Source: an uncultured Methanomassiliicoccales archaeon
GTDB lineage: Archaea > Thermoplasmatota > Thermoplasmata > SG8-5
Assembly: GCA_938004075.1 (NCBI GenBank)
Contig: CALKWP010000178.1
Span: 1 to 18,185 of the forward strand
Reading direction: 5' to 3'
DNA length: 18,185 nucleotides
The first letter of the stretch is position 1. Each line of letters begins with the position of its first letter. Position numbers and translations under genes: made by a program. Positions 1 to 6,911 of the stretch are shown here, piece after piece. The notes below the pieces were generated by a model. That model did not search any database. It had not been told where the DNA came from and was given only the letters and a program-made list of their open reading frames with translations.

Positions 1-26
1 ATATTAGTGTGGCGGGATGTGATGCA

Positions 27-734
27 ATGGTATCGGCGCTCAACATAATCAGCAGCGACAGGAGTCTTCAGGAGCACTGGCTAAGACGCTTTGTCGCGAT
101 TCTGATTGACAGCTTCATAATCTATGCAATCGGGCTGTTACTTACCTGGCTCACACTGTGGGCCGTCAACTGGACCCTTCCCTTTGTATGGACTCTATTC
201 CTTCCAAATTACTCCGGCCTTCTGCTATTCTCATATTACCTCATACTCGAGTCCACAAGCGGGGGAGCCTCAATCGGCAAGAGAATAATGGGCCTCAGGG
301 TGATTTCCCTGATTGATGACGTGAAATTGAAGCAGGCAGCTCTCCGCAACGTTTCCAAGATTTACGCCCCATTCCTCCTTCTTGATTGGATTGTCGGATT
401 CGTCACCGATGGGGACCCGAAGCAGAAATGGCTTGACAGGGTAGCCGGCACCACCGTTGTGATAACTTCTTCCCTTTCTGACCAGGAACAGCATATCTAC
501 CAGACCCAGCAATCCAAGTACGCCCCCCCGCCCCAAGAGCCATATGCCCCGACAAGGCATGAAGCAGTCTACGAATATCCCTCCTCCACCCCGACGGAAT
601 CCAAAACTCAACCGGCAGCAGGGACCAGCGAACCGCAACCTTCTGCGGAAGCGATATGCCCATCATGCGGCGGCCGCATGGCAGAGACAGGAAAGGGCCG
701 TTTGAAATGCATAAGATGCGGCAAGATTCAATGA
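27..734 (+). CDS. RDD-family membrane protein with C-terminal zinc ribbon
   Basis: Integral membrane protein of the RDD family; the transported substrate, if any, is unknown. The N-terminal half has RDD hallmarks: RRFVAILIDSFII opens the first membrane helix, a second helix covers about SGLLLFSYYLIL, and the GGASIGKRIMGLRV motif (family consensus G.S.GK...GL.V) follows. A further hydrophobic stretch precedes the DP-KQKWLDRVAGT motif typical of the family's end. The last 90 residues are a Pro/Gln/Ser-rich linker and a CX2C-X13-CX2C zinc ribbon, presumably cytoplasmic. I chose the ATG at 27. A GTG at 9 is in frame and the frame stays open to the window edge, so the true start could lie upstream. 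The stop is at 732-734, about 60 bp before the next gene's likely start. Family assignment is firm; function is inference. Confidence 0.85.
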   Translation: MVSALNIISSDRSLQEHWLRRFVAILIDSFIIYAIGLLLTWLTLWAVNWTLPFVWTLFLPNYSGLLLFSYYLILESTSGGASIGKRIMGLRVISLIDDVKLKQAALRNVSKIYAPFLLLDWIVGFVTDGDPKQKWLDRVAGTTVVITSSLSDQEQHIYQTQQSKYAPPPQEPYAPTRHEAVYEYPSSTPTESKTQPAAGTSEPQPSAEAICPSCGGRMAETGKGRLKCIRCGKIQ

Positions 735-753
735 ATGGAGCGGAAAAACCAAA

Positions 754-762
754 GATTTATAG
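754..762 (+). promoter_or_regulatory. TATA-like box for the 795 gene
   Basis: GATTTATAG lies 33-41 bp upstream of the ATG at 795, a usual archaeal TATA position for a short leader. It argues against translation starting at the in-frame ATG at 735, which lies upstream of this box. Confidence 0.5.
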
Positions 763-794
763 TAATGGTGGTCTTTGTCCGCCAGAGTGCGAAC

Positions 795-1181
795 ATGACA
801 GATGACGTAGAAATCCTGGCAAGAAGGCTCCGCGAGACACCGGATAAGCCAGTTAACATACCTGACCTCATATCCGAGCTCGGGCTTTCAGATCGGAAAA
901 TGGCCAGAAGCGTCAGCGACCTTATGAAACGCGATGGGTTCTTCGATTTGGGCAACCAGCGGATTATGTACACAGGCAACTCAGACATGGCTGCCTACGA
1001 AATTTTCAGGAATGCCGCTTTCCACATCTCCTTCGAGGAATATGTCCGTCACAGGGAACAGCCACACATTCTTATGAGATTGTCCAGGGACAGGGAAGTC
1101 GCCTACCGCATGGACACCGAGAAAATGCTCCAGACATCCATCAAGAACAAGGAGCGGTCAAGGGGGAATTCCGTTCTCTAA
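795..1181 (+). CDS. winged-helix-like protein, probably the N-terminal part of a frameshifted gene
   Basis: Hypothetical, likely DNA-binding. Residues about 5-60 (VEILARRLRETPDKPVNIPDLISELGLSD..., written here in part) read as a helix-turn-helix with a following wing, then an amphipathic helical segment. The frame stops at a TAA (1179-1181). However, a reading frame shifted by one base is open from at least 1141 to 1485 and carries the next entry. Removing one G from the five-G run at 1162-1166 would join the two into one protein of about 229 residues: N-terminal HTH, basic Pro/Arg linker, helical C-terminus. I chose the ATG at 795 because the TATA-like box lies just upstream; 735 and 765 are in-frame alternatives. 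The HTH call rests on pattern only. Confidence 0.55.
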   Translation: MTDDVEILARRLRETPDKPVNIPDLISELGLSDRKMARSVSDLMKRDGFFDLGNQRIMYTGNSDMAAYEIFRNAAFHISFEEYVRHREQPHILMRLSRDREVAYRMDTEKMLQTSIKNKERSRGNSVL

Positions 1182-1269
1182 CCACAATTCTCCCCGACCG
1201 AGAAGCGCCCCACCAAGGCGGCAGAAGAAGGTCCAGACACCAAAGAAGAGGCGGCTCAACCTCAGAAGG

Positions 1270-1485
1270 ATGATTGAATTCAAGTATGAGCTTGACAAGA
1301 TACTATCCCCGCTGCCAGAGAATATAACCGGAACCATGAAAGGCTCCATAATCGCCAAAGCCGACAAGATGGACCAGGACATTGCAATGGACTTCATTGA
1401 TGAGAAGGTCAAGGACGGCACAATCGATGAGGAGACCAAGGAAAAATTGTACCGTCTCCTGAAATATTTCTGCGTTTACAGGTAA
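1270..1485 (+). CDS. small helical protein, or C-terminal part of the frameshifted 795 gene
   Basis: A 71-residue reading frame starting at the only in-frame ATG after 1141. It is predicted helical and charged, ending in an aromatic/basic tail (LLKYFCVYR). Its composition and GC-rich third positions look coding. There is no ribosome-binding site near the ATG at 1270, and the frame is open upstream without a stop back to at least 1141, which favours its being the downstream half of a single gene with the 795 reading frame. I do not recognise the family. Confidence 0.45.
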   Translation: MIEFKYELDKILSPLPENITGTMKGSIIAKADKMDQDIAMDFIDEKVKDGTIDEETKEKLYRLLKYFCVYR

Positions 1486-1489
1486 TCTT

Positions 1490-1496
1490 TTATAGG
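1490..1496 (+). promoter_or_regulatory. TATA-like box for the MBL-fold gene
   Basis: TTTATAG about 35 bp upstream of the TTG start at 1528, leaving a leader of roughly 10 bases that contains the GGTGA ribosome-binding site at 1518-1522. Confidence 0.5.
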
Positions 1497-1527
1497 ATTC
1501 TCCCGATACTGGTAATGGGTGAATTGA

Positions 1528-2172
1528 TTGTTAATAAGATGGCACGGGCATTCATGTTTCGAGATAGGCAGCGAGGATGCTATTACCATAGTCACAGACC
1601 CGCATGACGGCAAGTCCATAGGCATCAGGCAGCCGGTTGTCGCCGGGAACATCGTTCTGATGAGCCACGAGCATTTCGACCACAACTGCGAAAGGATTGT
1701 CCAGGGCCTGGAAAAGAAGTCAGTGACAAAGCCCGGCGCCCATAACATAAAAGGCGTTTCCATTCTCGGAATCTCCAGCTTTCATGACGAAGAGGAAGGC
1801 AGGAAGCGCGGCGAGAACACCATATTCAGGTTCGAGCTGGAAGGTATGAGATTCTGCCATCTCGGCGACCTTGGCCAGGTTCTTGACGAATCCCAGGCCT
1901 CCAAGATCGGCCAGGTGGATGTCCTTTTCATCCCGGTCGGCGGTACCTTCACATTGGACGCGGAAATGGCCTGGAAGGTCATCGGCATGCTGAAGCCCCG
2001 CGTGATAGTCCCCATGCACTTCAGGATTGGTGGGCTATCCCTCTCAATCGCCCCGGTGGACGGGTTCCTGGCCAAGGCCAAGCCCGAGCATGTGGTGAAG
2101 GTTGGCAATGAAGTGGAGATGACGCCAGAAGACCTCCCCGAAGAGCAGGAGATTTGGGTTTTCTCTATGTAG
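1528..2172 (+). CDS. metallo-beta-lactamase-fold metal-dependent hydrolase (UlaG/UPF0173-like)
   Basis: Predicted cytoplasmic MBL-fold hydrolase of 214 residues, matching the usual length of the compact UlaG-like/UPF0173 group. It opens with the family's WHGHSCFEI strand and carries the metal-binding SHEHFDHN motif (HxHxDH). A third ligand region, CHLGDLG, holds the bridging Asp, and the final His lies in VPMHFR. The substrate is unknown. Translation appears to start at a TTG at 1528 with a good GGTGA site five bases upstream. The resulting N-terminus fits the family exactly, and no in-frame ATG exists nearby. It converges with the Lrp-like gene on the minus strand, 28 bp away. Family is secure; substrate and pathway are not. 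Confidence 0.88.
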   Translation: MLIRWHGHSCFEIGSEDAITIVTDPHDGKSIGIRQPVVAGNIVLMSHEHFDHNCERIVQGLEKKSVTKPGAHNIKGVSILGISSFHDEEEGRKRGENTIFRFELEGMRFCHLGDLGQVLDESQASKIGQVDVLFIPVGGTFTLDAEMAWKVIGMLKPRVIVPMHFRIGGLSLSIAPVDGFLAKAKPEHVVKVGNEVEMTPEDLPEEQEIWVFSM

Positions 2173-2200
2173 TTCGGTAATTCATACCTTTTCACTGCAC

Positions 2201-2776
2201 CTAGAAGAACCACCCTTCATTCGGTAATACCATCGGGCATCCGGCGCATCTCCCGGCTTTGTAGCTGTCGCACTCTGTGCAAATCCCGCTGGCATCGCAT
2301 GGCCCCGCGCCTTTCTTCTTCCAGACTAAGTCTACTGGCATCACCATCTTCTTGCTGGCCGATATGACAATGTTGAAGTCTACCTGCTGGACTTCGGGCA
2401 TCCTTCTGAGATGGCCATCCACAATAGACTCCAGGGTGGAGATATTCTCTGCCACGAAGAACAGGGAGAGGTTGTTCTTCCCGGATATGATTAGCCCATT
2501 CATGAAATACGGGCAGCCGGCAAAAAGTTTCAGGACCTTGCCAGGATCTGAGGTGGTCACATCCACCTTGGCAATCTGCAATCCCAGCTTGAACGGGTCC
2601 ACGCCAGACTGGGTTTCCAGAGCACCCGCATCCTTCAGCTTTCTAATCCTTACCGCCACAGATGGCTGGCTGAGCCCGACCATCTCGCCGATGTTCTCCT
2701 GGCTGGTGTTTGGGTTCTTGCTGAATTGTGTAAGAATTATCCTGTCCTTCTCATCGAAAACTGACTTCATCTTCAT
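2201..2776 (-). CDS. Lrp/AsnC-family transcriptional regulator with C-terminal Cys-rich tail
   Basis: DNA-binding regulator. The N-terminus is a standard Lrp/AsnC winged helix (DEKDRIILTQFSKNPNTSQ, then VGLSQPSVAVRIRKLKDAG with the recognition helix). The middle is a RAM-like effector/oligomerisation domain. The unusual part is a C-terminal extension with five cysteines spaced C-X5-C-X2-C-X7-C-X2-C, which could hold zinc or an iron-sulfur cluster. It is divergent from the ferredoxin-cupin-hcp genes and presumably controls them and itself. A redox- or NO-sensing role for the Cys tail is inference. I chose the ATG at 2776; a TTG at 2797 is in frame, and the ATG at 2770 is a close alternative. 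Confidence 0.85.
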   Translation of the reverse strand: MKMKSVFDEKDRIILTQFSKNPNTSQENIGEMVGLSQPSVAVRIRKLKDAGALETQSGVDPFKLGLQIAKVDVTTSDPGKVLKLFAGCPYFMNGLIISGKNNLSLFFVAENISTLESIVDGHLRRMPEVQQVDFNIVISASKKMVMPVDLVWKKKGAGPCDASGICTECDSYKAGRCAGCPMVLPNEGWFF

Positions 2777-2797
2777 GGGCCCCGTATTGCCATTCAA

Positions 2798-2909
2798 TTA
2801 TTACTATTTATCTATTTATTATTAGTTAAATCGAATATTATACTATTTATTATTCAAGAAATATTGATATATTATTGCTTCATTGACTCATTCAAGAACA
2901 GGTGATTGC
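2798..2909. promoter_or_regulatory. AT-rich divergent promoter region with 12-bp direct repeats
   Basis: This spacer between the Lrp-like regulator and the ferredoxin gene is markedly AT-rich. CTATTTATTATT occurs exactly twice, at 2812-2823 and 2843-2854. The copies are 31 bp apart (about three helical turns), with a shorter CTATTTAT at 2804. GATATATTA at 2866-2874 is a plausible TATA box for the ferredoxin gene. GGTGAT at 2901-2906 is its ribosome-binding site. Such repeated AT-rich sites are what Lrp-type oligomers usually bind; that they are operators is inference. Confidence 0.5.
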
Positions 2910-3725
2910 ATGGCAAAAAGAGAGATAATTCGAATAGACGAGGACAGATGCAATGGCTGCGGGGAATGCATCCCGAACTGCCATGAGGGCGCATTGAGGG
3001 TGATTGATGGCAAGGCCAGGTTGGTCAGCGATCTTTTCTGCGATGGACTGGGCGCCTGCATCGGGCACTGCCCCTTGGATGCGATTTCCATTGAAGTCAG
3101 GGAAGCGGAACTTTATGACGAGAGAAAAGTCATGGCTGACATCGTTTCCAAGGGCCCGGCCACCATAAAGGCGCATCTCAACCATCTGAAGGAGCACGGC
3201 GTGGAGGACCTTTACCAGACCGGCCTGGATTACCTCAGCGAGAACGGAATCCCTGTTCCCGAAGGTGTCGAAAGCGAGAAGCTGGCATGTGGCTGCTGCG
3301 CGGACCAGGTCAGGTCCCAGGAATGCACTGAATCGGACGCGCCGATTGAAAGGAGGCCTTCCCGGCTCCGGACCTGGCCGGTGCAGATTCACCTGGTACC
3401 GCCTCACGCGCCATACCTGAACGGCGCTGACGTGCTGATAGCCGCTGATTGCGTTCCGTTCGCCTACCCGGAGTTCCATGAGGACTTCCTCAAGGGCCGC
3501 GTGGCGCTCGTAGGCTGCCCCAAACTGGACGATGCCCAGGCATACGTCGAGAAGTTTGCGGCGCTCTTCAGCCAGAACGATATAAAGTCGCTCACAGTTG
3601 TGCACATGGAAGTGCCCTGCTGCTTTGGCCTGGGCAAGATTGTCCAGAAGGCCATGCAGATATCCGAAAAGAAGATCCCATTAAGAGACATAACAATCAC
3701 AACCGATGGAAAGGCAAAGGAGTGA
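2910..3725 (+). CDS. ferredoxin-like iron-sulfur protein, hcp-associated
   Basis: A 271-residue iron-sulfur protein. Residues 14-24 hold a complete CX2CX2CX3C ferredoxin motif. The second motif (residues 44-54, CDGLGACIGHC) has only three cysteines, with Leu at the usual second position, so the second cluster is altered or three-ligand. After a helical linker (about 70-125) the C-terminal region has further cysteines (CGCC near 130, ADC, GCP, VPCC), suggesting another metal or redox site. Inferred role: electron carrier to Hcp, because the cupin and hcp genes follow directly. The ATG at 2910 is chosen for the GGTGAT site at 2901-2906; a longer frame from 2883 lacks such support. The C-terminal domain's function is unknown to me. 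Confidence 0.8.
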   Translation: MAKREIIRIDEDRCNGCGECIPNCHEGALRVIDGKARLVSDLFCDGLGACIGHCPLDAISIEVREAELYDERKVMADIVSKGPATIKAHLNHLKEHGVEDLYQTGLDYLSENGIPVPEGVESEKLACGCCADQVRSQECTESDAPIERRPSRLRTWPVQIHLVPPHAPYLNGADVLIAADCVPFAYPEFHEDFLKGRVALVGCPKLDDAQAYVEKFAALFSQNDIKSLTVVHMEVPCCFGLGKIVQKAMQISEKKIPLRDITITTDGKAKE

Positions 3726-3730
3726 TATGA

Positions 3731-4069
3731 ATGAAATCTATGAATATTAGCAAATCGGAAATGAAAAATACCCCCCACAAAGTGGATGTGAGAACTCTGT
3801 CAGATACCGAGAACGCGCAGATCGTCCACATACTGCTGAAGCCCGGGGAATCGCTGAAAAGGCATGTGACGCCGGTCGACGCAGCTTTCTACGTGCTGGA
3901 AGGCACTCCAACCATCGAGATAGGTGTTGAAAGGGAAGTTCATGGAAAAGACACCTTGATCGAGAGCCCTGCCAGGATAATTCACACGATACTCAATGAA
4001 AGCGATGCGGTTGCAAGAATTCTGGTCATCAAGACGCCGCGTCCGAAGGAGGCCAGCAAGGTCCTGTGA
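3731..4069 (+). CDS. small single-domain cupin protein
   Basis: A 112-residue cupin_2-type beta-barrel protein. The first cupin motif is seen in GESLKRHVTPVDAAFYVLEGTPTI: His, Asp and the Glu-Gly turn are kept, but not the full G(X)5HXH pattern. The second is in SPARIIHTILNES, with Pro and His. Some metal ligands are therefore replaced, and metal-binding or enzyme activity cannot be assumed. It begins 5 bases after the ferredoxin stop, with GGAGTG just upstream, so the two are almost certainly co-transcribed. Position between the ferredoxin-like gene and hcp suggests an accessory role in the same stress response (inference). Confidence 0.8.
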   Translation: MKSMNISKSEMKNTPHKVDVRTLSDTENAQIVHILLKPGESLKRHVTPVDAAFYVLEGTPTIEIGVEREVHGKDTLIESPARIIHTILNESDAVARILVIKTPRPKEASKVL

Positions 4070-4094
4070 GTATCGCGGGGACCGGAACGGAAAT

Positions 4095-4102
4095 GATATA
4101 AG
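4095..4102 (+). promoter_or_regulatory. TATA-like box for hcp
   Basis: GATATAAG lies about 50 bp before the hcp ATG, giving a short leader that includes the GGAGGAT ribosome-binding site at 4137-4143. Hcp may therefore have its own promoter besides any read-through from the cupin gene. Confidence 0.45.
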
Positions 4103-4151
4103 TTTCAAAAGGTTTACAGTATGATAAACGAAAAATGGAGGATTGAGAAAC

Positions 4152-5441
4152 ATGTTTTGCAACCAATGTGAACAGACTGCCCAGGGAACTGGGTGCACGG
4201 TGAAAGGAGTATGCGGCAAGAGCCCGGACATACAGAGCCTGCAGGAGACTCTGCTGTTCGCCCTGAAGGGCATCGGCGCGTATGCCTACCATGCCAGGCA
4301 GATGGGCGAGCGTGACGATGCGGTCGATGCGTTCATGCACGAGGCCATGTTCAAGACGCTGACCAACGTGGATTTCAGCATCGATGACATGCTGCAAGTC
4401 GTGTTGAGAGCCGGGGAGATGAACCTTCGGGCAATGGAGATGCTGGACAGGGCCAACACCAGGACTTACGGCCTGCCGCAGCCCGTGAAGGTGCCCACCG
4501 GCGTTGAGAACGCCCCCGGAATACTGGTCACCGGCCATGATTTGCCTGACCTGTACGAATTGCTGAAGCAGACCGAGGGAACCGGCATCAAGATATACAC
4601 GCATGGCGAGATGCTGCCCGCCCATGGATACCCGGAGCTGAAGAAGTTCCCCCACCTGGTGGGCAATTACGGGACCGCCTGGCAGAAGCAGAAGCGCGAG
4701 TTCCCGGAATTCGGCGGGCCGATACTCGCCACATCCAACTGCGTCCAGATTCCAACAGATGATTATCGCGACAGATTGTTCACCATCGGCATAACCGCAA
4801 TAGATGGCGTCCAGCACATCCAGTCCAGGAAGGACATGTCCCCCATTATCAAGAAGGCCCTGGAGATTGGCCCATTGAATGAGCGTTCCAGCCAGTATTC
4901 CCTGACAACTGGATTCCACCACTCCAACGTTCTGGCCCTGGCGCCCAAGATAATCGAGCTTGTCACGTCCGGCAAGATACGCCATTTCTTCCTCATCGGC
5001 GGCTGCGATGGAGCAAAGGCCAGCAGGAATTACTTCAACGAACTTGCCGAAAAAGTTCCGAAGGATTGCATCATCATCACTCTGGCTTGCGGAAAATACA
5101 GATTCAACCACAAGGACTTCGGGGACATCGAAGGCATACCCAGGCTTCTGGACCTCGGCCAGTGCAATAATGCGTATTCCGCCATCAAGGTGGCAGCGGC
5201 CCTGGCAGATGTCTTCAAGACGGACGTTAACGGACTCCCGCTCTCCCTGGTCGTCTCATGGTACGAGCAGAAGGCCGTGGCTGTATTGTTGGCACTCCTC
5301 CATCTGAACGTGCAGAACATCCGCCTGGGGCCGTCCCCGCCCGCATTCTTCACGCCCAATGTGATGAAAATCGTGCAGGAGAAGTTCAATCTGAAAATGA
5401 TTGGCGACCCGGACGAGGATATGAAGGAGATGCTTGGCTGA
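4152..5441 (+). CDS. hcp: hybrid-cluster protein (hydroxylamine reductase / NO reductase, short class)
   Basis: Iron-sulfur-oxygen hybrid-cluster protein; the family reduces hydroxylamine in vitro and is linked to NO reduction and nitrosative stress. The N-terminal cluster motif is C3-X2-C6-X8-C15-X5-C21. The hybrid-cluster ligands are all present in order: H129 (GHD), E153 (HGEM), C197 (TSNC), C285 (GGCDGAK, the persulfide position), C313 (LACGK), C338 (GQCNN) and E372 (WYEQK). At 429 residues it matches the short class III proteins of archaea and thermophiles, which lack the second helical bundle. The ATG at 4152 gives the canonical MFCNQCEQ N-terminus and sits 8 bases after GGAGGAT; an in-frame TTG at 4143 is unlikely. 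It follows the ferredoxin-like and cupin genes. Confidence 0.96.
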   Translation: MFCNQCEQTAQGTGCTVKGVCGKSPDIQSLQETLLFALKGIGAYAYHARQMGERDDAVDAFMHEAMFKTLTNVDFSIDDMLQVVLRAGEMNLRAMEMLDRANTRTYGLPQPVKVPTGVENAPGILVTGHDLPDLYELLKQTEGTGIKIYTHGEMLPAHGYPELKKFPHLVGNYGTAWQKQKREFPEFGGPILATSNCVQIPTDDYRDRLFTIGITAIDGVQHIQSRKDMSPIIKKALEIGPLNERSSQYSLTTGFHHSNVLALAPKIIELVTSGKIRHFFLIGGCDGAKASRNYFNELAEKVPKDCIIITLACGKYRFNHKDFGDIEGIPRLLDLGQCNNAYSAIKVAAALADVFKTDVNGLPLSLVVSWYEQKAVAVLLALLHLNVQNIRLGPSPPAFFTPNVMKIVQEKFNLKMIGDPDEDMKEMLG

Positions 5442-5447
5442 AACCGG

Positions 5448-6242
5448 TCAGATGACCTGATTCATCTCCGTTTCCAGCTGGCTGAACTGCCTGGGGTCGA
5501 ATGCCGAAGCGTTGACCGAGACAATCAGGTTGGCCCCGGACTTCTTCACGCTCTCATTGAGCATCTGGAAGAAATTGAGAACCGTATCAAATTTCGTCTG
5601 CGCCGAGATGTACTCCAGCCCTTCCAGGACAACGACGCTGTTGGGATTGCCCCCGATGAAATCCAGAACCGTGGAGAACGCGGATGGGAGTCCAGAGCCA
5701 GAAGGATGGACGTAGATGTCATTGTCCTCGTCGGCATCGTCATGGGCAAGCCCGAGGGCGGATGGCGGAAGGTTGCCGCCGCTCTTCTCGCTGTTGGTGA
5801 GCCATATCACGCGGGTCTTCCCGATGATGTAAGTGTCACGTATCTCACGGGGCGATATCCTGGAAATGCAGATGCCGGACCTTCCGGCGGCCAGCTCCTT
5901 CTGCAGAAGCTCATAGCACTTCGCCGGCCTGGATTCCTTGTACATGATGGACATCCCGGGTTTCAGGGTAATGGACTTTCTCGAAACAGGTATTGGAGGA
6001 GGAAGTTCCCTGTCATCCGCGTCGATTATTTCGTCCTGCGAGTAATCCGCCTCCAGCTCGGCAATCTTCCTATCCATCTGGTATTTCGCATCATTGTACT
6101 GGGTCTTGCCCATTATCTGGAGCTCCCTCGAGGAGTAGCCCTTGGTGACCAGCTTAATGACCGCCTCCCAGGTGTCCACTAGCGCATCGCGGTATCCCCT
6201 GGTGTATTCCAGTTTTTTCTCAAGCTCCTTCTTCGAGGCCAT
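5448..6242 (-). CDS. DUF835 domain protein with N-terminal coiled coil
   Basis: Cytoplasmic protein of 264 residues. The first 70 residues are charged and helical (coiled coil, KKELEKKLEYTRGYRDALVD and following), then a Pro-rich hinge. From about residue 95 to the end lies a DUF835 domain, an archaeal domain with a RecA/KaiC-like outline. Visible elements are the CYELLQKELAAGRSGICISR motif with its following RD-IIGKTRVIWLT strand, and the VVVLEGLEYI strand resembling a degenerate Walker B. No Walker A is present. DUF835 proteins often occur in archaeal signalling contexts; the function here is unknown. An ACCTG-TATG-CAGGT inverted repeat (6247-6260) overlaps the AGGT just upstream of the start and could hide the ribosome-binding site (inference). 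Confidence 0.8.
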   Translation of the reverse strand: MASKKELEKKLEYTRGYRDALVDTWEAVIKLVTKGYSSRELQIMGKTQYNDAKYQMDRKIAELEADYSQDEIIDADDRELPPPIPVSRKSITLKPGMSIMYKESRPAKCYELLQKELAAGRSGICISRISPREIRDTYIIGKTRVIWLTNSEKSGGNLPPSALGLAHDDADEDNDIYVHPSGSGLPSAFSTVLDFIGGNPNSVVVLEGLEYISAQTKFDTVLNFFQMLNESVKKSGANLIVSVNASAFDPRQFSQLETEMNQVI

Positions 6243-6290
6243 CGCTACCTGTATGCAGGTCTGCGATAATAAGCATTATCCCCGACGAGA

Positions 6291-6719
6291 TTATTTTTTC
6301 AGCAACCGGCTCGCGGATATCCTGTTGCCCTGTGCGTCCTTGACCATCTTGACAACCGCTATTCTCAGGGGCTTCAGATTCAGCCTCGCCCTGGCTGTGT
6401 TGATTTTCTCGGCGCCTTTTAGCGTCTCCTCCGAAACGACAATGACATCGTAATCGCCTGTCGCGGCCGGACCCATCTCATCCCTCAATTCACGGATATC
6501 GAAGTCCTTGTCCGGGCAGATCCTATCCACAGCCTCTGCCAGGTTCTGGAGCCTCGCCGCGTAAGGCGCGACCTTGACGCTCCTCGACCTCTTGGCCATG
6601 GCATCGCAAGTAAGTCCGATGAATATCTCGTCGCCTTCCTGGCATGCCCTTTTTATCAGGGCCTCATGGCCTTCATGTATCACGTTGAAAGTGCCCCCCA
6701 GGCACACTTTTACCGTCAT
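6291..6719 (-). CDS. coaD: phosphopantetheine adenylyltransferase (archaeal type)
   Basis: Nucleotidyltransferase that joins ATP and 4'-phosphopantetheine to form dephospho-CoA in coenzyme A synthesis. At 142 residues it is typical of the archaeal PPAT family (COG1019). It starts with the strand and GGTFNVIHEGHEALI loop (T/HxGH nucleotide-binding motif) and keeps GLT and a VVSEET...N..R region. It ends with ISASRLLK, the equivalent of the ISSTRIR motif. Its ATG lies one base after the stop of the small zinc-ribbon gene, with GGTGGGG upstream, so the two are translationally linked. Confidence 0.9.
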   Translation of the reverse strand: MTVKVCLGGTFNVIHEGHEALIKRACQEGDEIFIGLTCDAMAKRSRSVKVAPYAARLQNLAEAVDRICPDKDFDIRELRDEMGPAATGDYDVIVVSEETLKGAEKINTARARLNLKPLRIAVVKMVKDAQGNRISASRLLKK

Positions 6720-6720
6720 G

Positions 6721-6909
6721 TTACCCCACCATCAATGTAACGAGCATCAGGCCCATCGCGATGGCCATCAGTATGTAGAGCTGGTTCCTCTTCCGCCTCA
6801 TCATGGTCTGGTGCTGAAGCTTGCATTCCGGGCCGCAGTAGTCCTCTTTCAAGTTAATGGCCTTCTCGCAGTTCCTGCAATGTTTGTGCTGCAACAGTTT
6901 TTCCGACAT
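6721..6909 (-). CDS. small zinc-ribbon protein with one membrane helix (DUF2116-like)
   Basis: A 62-residue protein. The N-terminal half is a treble-clef-like metal site, HKHCRNCEKAI...DYCGPECK (CX2C...CX3C). A basic stretch (MMRRKRNQ) follows, then one C-terminal membrane helix (LYILMAIAMGLMLVTLMVG), so the zinc site should face the cytoplasm. It resembles archaeal DUF2116/COG4068 Zn-ribbon proteins, which have no known function. The ATG at 6909 is preceded by GGAGG (6916-6920) at 6 bases; an in-frame TTG at 6915 is less likely. It is two bases downstream of the preceding gene and one base from coaD. Confidence 0.8.
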   Translation of the reverse strand: MSEKLLQHKHCRNCEKAINLKEDYCGPECKLQHQTMMRRKRNQLYILMAIAMGLMLVTLMVG

Positions 6910-6911
6910 GC

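Noticed and set aside
2170..2240. Possible pyrrolysine read-through of the TAG ending the MBL gene
   Set aside because: The downstream reading soon loses coding character and crosses into the convergent gene; the protein already has full family length.
4029..5111. Long minus-strand reading frame of 360 codons opposite hcp
   Set aside because: Antisense to a gene with every Hcp ligand conserved; no promoter, ribosome-binding site or recognisable domain.
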